Made by a program: the position numbers and the translations under genes. Below are positions 35,098 through 45,317 of a stretch of 64,000 bases of DNA, piece by piece. Within the stretch, counting starts at the first letter, position 1. Every line of letters begins with the position of its first letter. This DNA comes from Dactylorhiza incarnata (taxonomy: Eukaryota > Streptophyta > Magnoliopsida > Asparagales > Orchidaceae), in NCBI GenBank assembly GCA_033032865.1, contig JAWHQI010000185.1, forward strand, positions 4,712,001 to 4,776,000. The letters run 5' to 3'. Under the pieces are notes generated by a model. It searched no databases and had not been told where the DNA came from. It saw nothing but the letters and a program-made list of their open reading frames with translations.

Positions 35098-36209
35098 TGG
35101 AAGGGATAGATTTTGATCAGACATTTGCTTCAGTAGCCAGACTGGAAGCAATAAGACTGTTTCTAGCCTATGCAGCCTACCAAGGTTTCAAGGTCTACCA
35201 GATATATGTGAAGTCAGCCTTCCTAAATGGTGACCTCAAAGAGGAGGTATATGTAGAGCAGCCCTCAGGTTTTGTAGATCCTATTCACCCTGATTATGTT
35301 TATTTTCTTAGAAAAGCACTTTATGGCTTACAACAGGCACCTAGGGTCTGGTTTGAAACTCTGTCAAGCTTTCTAATTGAGAACAAATTCTCAAGTGGAA
35401 ATATTGATAAGACATTGTTCCTAAGGAAAGTAAAGGGCAAGATCTTGCTATTGCAGATCTATGTGGATGACATCATATTTGGCTCTATAGATAACAATCT
35501 ATGCAAAAAGTTTGCCAACTTGATGCAGGGAAAGTTTGAGATGAGCAGTATGGGTGAGCTCAAATACTTCCTAGGTCTCCAAGTGAAACAATCTAAAGAT
35601 GGCATTTTCATCTCCCAGGCCAAATTCATTAGGGAGCTAGTCAAGAAATTTCGATTGGAGAGTGCTTCTTCAATGAAGACTCCAATGGGAACCAATGTGT
35701 CTCTGGACAAGGATGAGAAGGGCATACCCTTTGATGAAACCAAGTGCAGATGCATGATTGGATCTTTGCTTTATCTAACTGCAAGTAGGCCTGACATAAT
35801 GTTTGCTATATGTGTATGTGCCAGATATCAGATGAACCCTAAGGAATCTTATCATGTCTCTGTCAAGAGAATCTTAAGATACCTAAAGGGTACATCAAAT
35901 CTTGGCATATGGTACCCTAGGAACAATGAATGTGAACTGACTGTCTATTCAGATGCAGATTATGCAGGGTGCAAGGAAGACAGTAAGAGTACCTCAGGGA
36001 CATGTAAATTCCTTGGTTGAAGACTGATCTCTTAGAGTAGTAAGAAGCAGACCAGTGTGGCAATCTCAACAGCAGAATCAGAGTATATCTCTGCTGGGAG
36101 CTGTCGTGCCCAACTGCTATGGATTCAGCATCAACTTGAAGACTACAATCTAAAGATGACCAAAACACCCCTATTTTGTGACTCTTCAAGTGCAATCTTA
36201 ATTGCTAAG
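35098..36209 (+). pseudogene. pol: Copia C pol remnant, part 2 (RT and RNase H)
   Basis: It continues the RT broken at 28734: [33 protein letters not shown] and YVDDIIFGS, then RNase H with [24 protein letters not shown] at 36018-36020 and a TAG shortly after interrupt RNase H, which resumes at 36057. The similarity ends abruptly at 36209 within the RNase H C-terminus, where unrelated GC-rich DNA begins. No LTR of this element is in the window. Confidence 0.9.
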
Positions 36210-36321
36210 TGTACAACCCTGTATTCGCCGAGTGGGCCCCCGAGACCCAAGGGGTCTTTTAAGACATTGTTTTCCAGCATGGTCCCGGACAGGAAGTGAG
36301 GGGAACGAGCGGTGGAGGCGG
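36210..36321. other. Unassigned GC-rich junction DNA
   Basis: It begins TGTACAACCCTG exactly where copia C stops, so it may be the edge of another inserted element, perhaps an LTR starting with TG. A small hairpin GACCCAAGGGGTC lies at about 36242-36254. No ORF supported. Confidence 0.4.
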
Positions 36322-36575
36322 GAACCTCCCGGCTCGCCCGCAACAGTGGGGGGCGAGCCCAGGAGGTGTGCGACCTCCCGGTTCACCCCGCCCCAGCAGG
36401 GCGAGCCCGGGAGGGGCGCGACCTCCCGGTTCGCCCGCCCTAGTAGGGAGCGAGAGTAGAAGGGGAGCGACCTCCCGGCTCGCCCCGCCCAGCAGGGGGC
36501 GAGCCCAGGAGGGGTGCGACTTACCGGCTTGCCCCGCCCCAGCAGGGGGCGTGCCAGAGAGGTGGGTGACCTCAC
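36322..36575. repeat. Tandem array of ~49-bp hairpin-forming repeats
   Basis: Five units of about 48-52 bp. Each reads roughly CCTCCCGGCTCGCCCCG, a short CAGCAGG-like loop, then GGGGCGAGCCCGGGAGG, so every unit is an imperfect inverted repeat. It directly precedes the 16/17-bp satellite. Confidence 0.8.
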
Positions 36576-39108
36576 GGGTTCATCGAGGGTTCTGGCTCGT
36601 CGGGGGTTCTGGCTCGTCGGGGGTTTTGGCTCATCGGGGGTTCTGGCTCGTCGAGGGTTCTGGCTCGTCGGGGGTTCTGGCTTTTCGTGGTTCTGGCTCG
36701 TCGAGGGTTCTGGCACGTCGAGGGTTCTGGCTCGTCGAGGGTTCTGGATCCTCGAGGTTTCTAACTCGTCGAGGTTCTGGCTCGTCGAGGTTCTGGCTCG
36801 TCGGGGGTTCTGGCTCGTCGGGGGTTCTGGCTCGTCGGGGGTTCTGGCTCGTCGGCGGTTCTGGCTCGTCGAGGGTTCTAGCTCGTCGTGGGTTCTAGCT
36901 CGTCGAGGGTTCTGGCTCGTCGAGGGTTCTGGCTCGTCGAGGTTTCTGTCTTGTCGAGGTTTTGGCTTGTCAGGGGTTCTGGCTCGTCAGGGGTTCTGGA
37001 TCGTCGAGGTTCTGGCTCGTCGAGGTTCTGGCTCGTCGAGGGTACTGGCTCGTCGGGGGTTCTGGCTTGTCGGGGGTTCTAGATCGTCGAGGGTTCTGGC
37101 TCATCGCGGGTTCTGGCTCGTCGAGGGTTCTGGCTCCTCGGGGGTTCTGGCTCGTCGTGGGTTCTGGCTCATCGCGGGTTCTGGCTCATCGAGGGTTCTG
37201 GCTCGTCGAGGGTTCTGGCTCATCGCGGGTTCTGGCCCATCACGGGTTCTGGCTCATCGGGGGTTCTGGATCGTCGAGGTTCTGGCTCGTCGAGGGTTCT
37301 GGCTCGTCAGGGGTTCTGGCTCGTCGGGGGTTCTGGCTCGTCGGGGGTTCTGGCTCGTCGGGGGTTCTGGCTCGTCGGGGGTTCTGGCTCGTCGAGGTTT
37401 TGGCTCGTCGAGGGTATCTGGCTCGTTAGGGGTTCTGGCTCGTCGAGGTTCTGGCTCGTCGAGGGTTCTGGCTCGTCGGGGCTTCTGGCTCGCGGGGGTT
37501 CTGGCTCGTCGAGGTTCTGGCTCGTCGAGGTTCTGGCTCGTCGAGGGTTCTGGCTCGTCGGGGGTTCTGGATCGTCGGGGGTTCTGGCTCGTCGAGGGTT
37601 CTGGCTCGTCGAGGGTTCTGACTCGTCGAGGGTTATTCGGGGGTTCTGGCTCGTCGCGGGTTCTGGCTCATCGCGGGTTCTGGCTCATCGAGGGTTCTGG
37701 CTCGTCGAGGGTTCTGGCTCGTCGCGGGTTCTGGCTCATCGCGGGTTCTGGCTCGGAGGGGGTTCTGGATCTTCGAGGGTTCTGGCTCGTCGAGGGTTCT
37801 GGCTCGTCGAGGGTTCTGCCTCGTCGAGGGTTCTGCCTCGTCGCGGGTTCTGGCTCGTCGCGGGTTCTGGCTCGTCGGGGGTTCTGGCTCGTCGGGGGTT
37901 CTGGCTCGTCGGGGGTTTTGGCTCGTCGAGGGTTCTGGCTCGTCGAGTGTTCTGGCTCGTCGAGAGTTCTGCCTCGTCGAGGTTCTGGCTCGTCGAGGTT
38001 CCGGCTCGCCGGGGGTTCTGGATCGTCGAGGGTTCTGGCTCATCGAGGATTCTGGCTCGTCGGGGGTTCTGGCTCGTCGAGGGTTCTGGCTCGTCGGGGG
38101 TTCTGGCTCGTCGCGGTTTTGGCTCGTCGGGGGTTCTGGCTCGTCGGGGGTTCTGGCTTGTCGAGGTTCTGGCTCGTCGGGGTTCTAGCTCGTCAGGGAT
38201 TCTGGCTCATCGAGGGTTCTGACTCGTTGAGGGTTTTGGCTCGTCGAGGGTTCTGACTCGTCGAGGTTCTGGTTTGTCGGGGGTTCTGGCTCGTCGAGGG
38301 TTCTTGCTTGTCGAGGTTCTGGCTCGTCACCGGTTCTGGCTCATCGAGGGTTCTGGCTCATCGAGGGTTCTGGCTCTTCGCAATTCTATCTCGTCGGGGG
38401 TTCTGGCTTGTCGGGGGTTCTGGCTCGTCGAGGTTTAGGCTCGTCGAGGGTTCTAGATTGTCGTGGGTTCTGGCTCGTCAGGGGTTCTGGCTCGTCGGGG
38501 ATTCTGGCTCGTCGCGGTTCTGGCTCATCGTGGTTCTGGCTCATCGGGGATTCTGACTCATCGGGGGTTCTGTCTCGTCGAGGGTTCTGGCTCATCGAGG
38601 CTTCTGCCTCATCGAGGTTCTGGCTCGTCGAGGTTCTGGCTCGTCGGGGGTTCTGGCTCGTCGAGGGTTCTTCTCGTCGAGGTTCTGGCTCATCGCGTGT
38701 TCTGGCTCGTTAGGGGTTCTGGCTCGTCAAGGGTTCTGGCTCGTCAAGGGTTCTGGCTCGTCGAGGTTCTGGCTCGTCGGGGGTTCAGGCTCATCTCTGT
38801 TTCTGGCTCGTCGGGGGTTCTGGCTCGTCGGGGGTTCTGGCTCGTCGAGGGTTCTGGCTCGTCGAGGATTCTGGCTCGTCGCGGGTTCTGGCTCGTCGAG
38901 GGTTCTATCTCGTCAAGGGTTTTGGCTCATCGAGGGTTTTGGCTCGACGAGGGTTCTGGCTCGTCGAGGTTCTGGCTCGTCGAGGGTTCTGGCTCGTCTG
39001 GGGTTCTGGCTCGTCGGGGGTTTTGGCTCGTCGGGGATTCTGGCTCGTCGAGATTCTGGCTCGTCGAGGGTTCTGGCTCGTCGAGGGTTCTGGCTCGTCG
39101 GGCGTTCT
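36576..39108. repeat. 16/17-bp satellite array, left block
   Basis: About 150 copies of GGTTCTGGCTCGTCGGG and the GGTTCTGGCTCGTCGA variant, with 16- and 17-bp spacing. Many monomers vary at the two CG sites (CTCATCG, CTCGTCA, CTTGTCG). The consensus has no stop codon in any of six frames, which creates long ORFs on both strands that are not genes. The last five bases (GTTCT) are the target duplication of A2. Confidence 0.95.
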
Positions 39109-40314
39109 TATTGGAACATGGTCTTCCGCATCTCCTAGGTTTGAGAATAACAAATCCTATGTGTATTTGATCTTGTGTGTTTAAGTGTGCAGGTTAACAT
39201 AGTCCATATGACTCAAGGAGTACTCATGATGACTGCCCCCAAAATTGAGGACAAAATTCGAACAGGCTCACTAGCGCCGGTGGTAGCACCTAGCACCGAG
39301 CACTAGCGATGAATAGCGCAATTCCAGGAGCTGATTATAGAAGGCGCTAACGCCTGGCGGTAGCGGATAACGCCAGCGGTAGCGCTGAACACAGAAGGAA
39401 TAAAAGCAAGGTTGTCGTGGATTGAAGATCCTGCCGCGTAAAAAGTTACTTAATCAGGGATAGCGCCGGCGGTAGCTACTAGCGCTGGCGGTAGCGTGGC
39501 GCAGAAAAGGCATAGAGCAAAACGTTGCCGCGGATGGGAGATCCTGCCGCGCAAAATCTTTCCTAATCCGGGCTAGCGCCGGCGGTAGCGCTAGCGCCGG
39601 CGGTAGCGCTTGGGCTATAAAAAGACCCCCACTCCTCTTATTTTCGTACACCCATTGCATACACATCAGAGAGAGAGAGTACTAGATTTCCAGAGGCTCT
39701 TCTTGGCCGAAAATTGACGACACGCTGAAGCTCTGCCAATTTCTGAAGGAGAATTCCATCACGCCGAATCCAGATGAAGTCCGCTTCGACAAACGCTGAT
39801 TCTACAGCGGATCTTCGTCTCCGACTTCAGAAGTTCATCTTATGGGAAGTTTTATTATTTTCTCTCTTTCTTCATTGTAAACGGTAGTGAAATCGCCTCG
39901 TATTGGCGACTAGGTCTGGGGTAGACTTAGGGCTGAAATTCGCCTCGTGTTGGCGACTAGATCTAAGCTAGTTCTAGGGGGTGCTCGAGGCCACATCCGG
40001 GGAAGGATTGGCTAGAGCGGCTTGAGGCCGAATCCGGGGAGGATAAGGCTAGGGCCACCGGTTCGTGGGGAAGCGAGTTGGGATAGAAAACGAAAAGAGC
40101 CTTTTTATTATTCGCCCCCGATCTCTAGCGACATTGAGATCAAGTTTTGTAAAACTTATTTATCATTAATAAAGCTTGTCTCTCTTTATTGTTTTACTTG
40201 ATTTCTCATTGTATTAATCTTGCAATATTTCAAAGTTATTCTAAATATAATCTTAAGTTTTTGAAAACCCTTATTCACCCCCCCCCCCCTCTAAGGGCGC
40301 CGACCGATCCAACA
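39109..40314 (+). repeat. A2 5' LTR
   Basis: 1206 bp, TATTGGAACATGG (first G mutated to A compared with the 3' LTR) to GATCCAACA. It holds palindromic GCGCCGGCGGTAGC units at about 39270-39612, a TATA box and a 12-C tract near the end. Confidence 0.95.
39270..39624 (+). promoter_or_regulatory. Palindromic CpG array and TATA box of A2 LTR
   Basis: Repeated CTAGCGCCGGCGGTAGC-like units, densest at 39469-39612, are followed within 5 bp by TATAAAAAG (39616-39624). The 3' LTR equivalents are about 47688-48015 and 48020-48028. CGG-CCG palindromes in the LTR are a described Sirevirus feature. Confidence 0.75.
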
Positions 40315-40316
40315 AG

Positions 40317-40330
40317 TGGTATCATAGCGG
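40317..40330 (+). promoter_or_regulatory. A2 primer binding site (tRNA-iMet)
   Basis: TGGTATCATAGCGG two bases after the LTR; one mismatch (G to T) to the initiator tRNA-Met complement and to A1. Confidence 0.9.
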
Positions 40331-40362
40331 TTTTGTTCCATTCGGCTTAACAACCGGGAACA

Positions 40363-42248
40363 ATGGCGTCTCATGATCTCGCTTTCTCGGAGGGTCAAGG
40401 GATTAGTCGACCACCTCTCTTTACTGGGTCAGATTTTAACTATTGGAAAATTAGAATGATGTGTTTTCTTATGACGATGGATGTAGAAGTCTGGAATATG
40501 GTAGAAGTCAGATACTCTCCTCCTACAACTGTAGTGGGAGAGGCGACATTATTAAAACCTAAAGATAAATGGGACGATAGCGACAAATTAAGGTGTAAAA
40601 ATAATGCAAAAGCAATGAACGCCTTATATTGTGCCCTAAATAGGACTGAATTTAATAGAATTTCTGCCTGCACTACTGCTTATGATATTTGGAATCAATT
40701 AGAAGTAACTCACGAAGGTACATCGCAGGTGAAAGATGCAAAGCTGTTTCAACTGGAATCTGAATACGAGAAATTCAGGATGGACACGGAGGAGGACATC
40801 AACTCCATGTACACTCGCTTCACAAAGATTGTCAACGCATCAAAGGCGCTTGGAAATACCTACTCTGACGGGGACTTGGTGAGGAAAATTCTTCGTTCCT
40901 TACCCCCAAGGTTCAATCCGAAGGTGACAGCCATCTCGGAGTCGCACAACTTAAGAACACTCCAGATCGAGAACCTCATTGGGAATCTCAAAACCCATGA
41001 GGTAGAACTGCAAATTCAACATGACGAATACAACAAGGAGCCGAAGAAAAAGGCGTTGGCGCTAACATCAAAGAAGGAGTGCACCAAAGAGGACGATGAG
41101 GATGAAGAAGGACTCCTGGTGAAGAACTTCAAAAAGTTCATCAGGAATCCAGTCAGAAGGAACACATTCAGAAAATTCTTCCAAAAGGACACTCGACGAA
41201 AGGGATCTTCCTCTTCATCGAGGAAAGAAAAAGGAAGCGATGACGAATAAGAAAGGCCGCCTCCAGAATGCTATCACTGCAGAAAAACCGGGCACATCCC
41301 GATCCAGTGCCCAAAATACAAAAAGGAGCGGAAAGAACAAAAGAAAGCAAAAGAGAAGAAGAAAGTACTGAAGGTCGCAACTTGGGATGACGCTTCCTCT
41401 GAAGAGTCAAACGAGTCTGATTCGAGTAGCGAGGAGGAAGCAAACTTGTGCATAATGGCCAAAAGCGACGATGACGACACCAATGTTCTTAGCGACACTG
41501 AGGTATCTCCTCCTACTTTTGAAGAACTCTATGATAAATTTGTTTTATTAAATCATGAAAATGAATCTATTATAAAAGAAAATCGTAAGCTCACAAAAAA
41601 AATAGTTTCTCTTGAAAAAAGAAAAGTTTCATTTCAAGAATGTGAGCACTCCTTATTTAAGTTAAAAGAACTTGAAGTATCTCTCTCTAATGCCCTCTCA
41701 CAAAACAAAATTATTGCAAAAGAGAAGGGGGACTTAGAGAGAAAATTGAAAACTATATATTACAAATTGAAAAGAACAAAAAAGGATTTGAAAATAAATG
41801 TGTTATGATTGTTCAAGAAAATACATCTCTTAAAAAACAAAATCATAACCTCAATTTAGCCATAAACAAATTTGGGATTGGCCAAAAATCCCTGAATATG
41901 CTTCTGGGATATCAATGTTATGGGTCTGGAAAATTTGGACTCTGATATAAAAGTGAACACTACCGCCCGGCGCTAGCTACTAACGCAGGCGGTAGCTCTA
42001 ATGTTAAAAAATCTCCTGTTTTCTCTAATATTCAAACATCATCCAGCAAGAGCAACATAGAAACTCAGAAAAGGGTCTCAACACCCTTTATTTCGTGTGC
42101 TAATTGTCTTAAATTTGGACACACGTCTGGCTCTTGCAGGATTATAAAACAATGATCTTTAAAACAAATCTGGGTACCTAAGAAATCCACTTACTCTATG
42201 GGTGGTACCTCTTGGGTATCTGGGTCTTTACTCTCATCTACTTTCTAG
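40363..42248 (+). pseudogene. gag: A2 gag (coiled-coil capsid protein with two CCHC knuckles), broken
   Basis: ATG at 40363 begins MASHDLAFSEGQG. The first 295 codons are open and include the copia gag domain. A TAA at 41248-41250 (Glu codon in A1) precedes the first CCHC knuckle, and a frameshift lies near 41750. The coiled-coil region is about 41510-41800. A second knuckle CANCLKFGHTSGSC is at 42099-42140. Between them (41957-41998) sits a GC-rich GCTAGC/GCGGTAGC block. The last sense frame ends at an amber codon (42246-42248) in the same frame as pol. Confidence 0.9.
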
Positions 42249-45200
42249 ATTTGCAGGAAGGCTAAGGAAACAGAAGACGTGTGGTACTTGGACTCGGGCT
42301 GCTCCAAGCACATGACGGGCAATAAAGCAAAATTCCTTAGCCTAGAAAATAAGAAAGGAGGGATCGTGACGTTTGGCGATAACGGTAAAGGAAGGATAAA
42401 GGGAGTTGGTACAGTGGGTAACGCATCTTTTCTTATATCAAATGTACTGTATGTGAAAGGATTAAAACATAACTTAATATCTATAAGTCAACTGTGTGAT
42501 AAAGGTTTAGACGTACTATTTGAATCATCCACAAACTTTTGCAAAATTGTTAATCCTCAATCAAAAGTTGTGTTACTAACTGTACCTAGAATTCATAATG
42601 TTTACATAGTTTCATTTCATGATCTTTCTAAATCTTCTATAAAATGTTTTATAACCAAAAATGATGAATTAGAATTATGGCATAGACGCTTAGGCCACGC
42701 TAGTACAAAGCTCATCTTAAAACTAGCAAAAAGAGAATTAATTAGAGGATTGCCTAAATTGAATGGAAACTTATCTTCATTATGTTCTCCATGCCAAAAG
42801 GGCAAATTTACAAAGTCATCTTTTAAAAGCAAAAACAAAATTTCTACATCAAAACCACTGCAATTAATTCATATGGATCTCTTTGGTCCCGTTAACACCG
42901 CAAGTCTTGGTGGTAGATTATACACTTACGTTCTAATTGATGACTATTCAAGATATTGCTGGACTTTATTTCTCTCCTCTAAATCTGATGCGTTTTGTGA
43001 ATTTTCAAAATTATGTACTCGCATTCAAAATGAATTAGATTTAAAAATAAAATGCATTCGCTCAGATCATGGAGGAGAATTTGAAAATGAAAATTTTAAA
43101 TCTTTTTGTGACATGTTAGGTATTAAGCATGAGTTCTCCGCTCCACGCACACCTCAACAAAACGGTGTTGTAGAACAGAAAAATAGGACAATACAAGAAC
43201 TTGAACGCGCCATGCTATCTGAATATAAATTACCTAAGTATTTTTGGGCAGAAGCTGTAAGCACTGCATGCTATGTAATGAATAGAGTTATGCTTCGCCC
43301 ATCATTAACTCTCACACCATATGAACTCTACTATCAAAAGAAACCTAACGTATCGTATTTCAAAGTATTTGGATGTAAATGCTTCATTCTTAATACAAAA
43401 TATTCTTTAGGAAAATTTGACGAAAAATGCGATGAAGGAATATTTCTTGGTTATTCTTCAACTAGTAAAGCATATAGAATATTTAATAAAAGATCAAGTA
43501 AGGTTGAAGAGTCAATTAATGTCAGATTTGATGAGTTTGTTCCATGTACAGAGAAGCTCCCTACAGGTGTCGATGATGAACCTTTGCCATCCTTGGAGCA
43601 CGACGAAGAAGAACCGTCTAAAGAAGAGGAGGAGAAGCCCAAAGAAGATGAATGTGTACCTCCAAGCATTCTAAACTTCTCCAAAAATCATCCAAAGGAG
43701 CTAGTCATTGGGGAACCTTCTACTGGGGTAAGAACTCGGTCCTCTCTTCATGAAACATTTTCAAATATTTGCTTTGTGTCTGAAATTGAACCTAAAAACA
43801 TTTCCACCGCTTTAAATGACGAATTTTGGTTTTTTGCAATGAATGAAGAGTTAGGACAATTTGAAAGAAATAAAGTTTGGAATTTAGTAGAAAGACCATC
43901 TAATCATCCAATTATTGGCGTAAAATGGATTTTTAAAAATAAGCTAGATGGTGAATCTAGGATTGTAAGAAATAAAGCACGCTTAGTTGCTCAAGGCTAT
44001 TCACAAATCGAGGGGGTAGATTTTGAAGAAACTTTTGCACCCGTAGCTCGCTTAGAATCTATACGAATATTTTTGGCATTTGCGAGTTTTAAAAGAATAA
44101 AATTATTTCAAATGGATGTTAAAAGTGCCTTTTTAAACGGGTTTATTAAAGAAGAAGTTTATGTAGAACAACCCCCCGGTTTCATAAATGAAAAATTTCC
44201 AAATCATGTTTACAAATTAGAAAAAGCGCTTTATGGTTTAAAACAAGCGCCCCGTGCATGGTATGATTGTCTTACATCGTTTTTGTTAGAGCACGGTTAT
44301 CTTATGGGAAGTGCAAACAACACACTCTTCATTAAGCATAAAAATAACGAATTAATTATTCTATAAATATATGTTGATGACATCATTTTTGGAGCCACTA
44401 ATGAAGAGTTGTGTAATGAAGTAGTCTTAATAATGAAAAATGAATTTGAAATGAGTCTTATAGGAGAACTATCATATTTTCTTGGTTTTCAAATTTCACA
44501 AAGAACTGATGGTATTTTTATTTGTCAATCAAAATATGTTCACGATATGCTTAAACGATTTGGATTTGAAAATCTTAAACTAGCCTCTACCCCTATGAGT
44601 GCTTCTTTAAAACTAGGATAGGATGAATCTAGAATTTCTATTGATTAAACACTATATAGAGGAATGATAGGTTCTCTTCTTTATTTAAGTGCATCTAGAC
44701 CAGATATTATGTTAGCCGTATGTTTATGTGCTCGCTTTCCAGCCGATCTAAATGAATCTCATTTAAAAGCGGTAAAACGTATTTTTTGTTATCTAATAGG
44801 GTCATCTAAATTAGGATTATGGTACCCACATAATGACTCTTTCACACTCCACGGCTATTCTGATTCGTACTACGCCGTGTGTTCACTAGATAGAAAATGC
44901 ACTAGCGGTACGTGTCACTTTTTAGGACCCTCTTTAGTTGCCTGGTCTAGTAGAAAACAATCTTCGGTTGCACTCTCCACCACGGCGGCCAAATATATCG
45001 CACTTGGTAGTTGTTGTGCACAAGCATAATGGATGAGCCAAACACTAGAGGAATTTGGATTTCATCTCAAAAATATAGATCTTAAATGTGACAACAAAAG
45101 TGCAATAGACCTCACATATAATCCTGTACACCATTCTAGATCCAAACACATCGACGTTCGTCATCATTTCATTAGGGATCACATTAAGAAAGAAAATGTA

Positions 45201-45317
45201 AAAGTAAGCTTCATTGGGACAGACTCTCAACTCGCTGACATATTCACTAAACCTCTTCCCGATGCACGATTTCGTTTATTACGACTTGAATTAGGTGTCC
45301 TAGATCATTCAAGTTAA
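42249..45317 (+). pseudogene. pol: A2 pol (protease, integrase, RT, RNase H), broken
   Basis: One frame runs from the amber codon to 45317, but stops interrupt it at 44364-44366, 44619-44621, 44646-44648 and 45027-45029. Protease [13 protein letters not shown] is near 42282; integrase finger WHRRLGH with CSPC; core [14 protein letters not shown] and [10 protein letters not shown] (Arg to Gln compared with A1); [13 protein letters not shown] and YVDDIIFGA, the catalytic motif lying after the first stop; RNase H around 44830-45300. No frameshift was found. Comparison with A1 shows the stops are private to this copy. Confidence 0.95.

Noticed and set aside
36576..39108. CRISPR-like regular repeats
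   Set aside because: No spacers; monomers are head-to-tail and degenerate, in a plant sequence.
36296..39170. Long ORFs (up to 580 codons, both strands) with FWLVEGSGSSRVLARRG or SQNPRRARTPDEPEP repeats
   Set aside because: They arise because the 17-bp satellite monomer has no stop in any of the six frames; three monomers give a 17-residue repeat. Overlapping frames on both strands and no codon signal.
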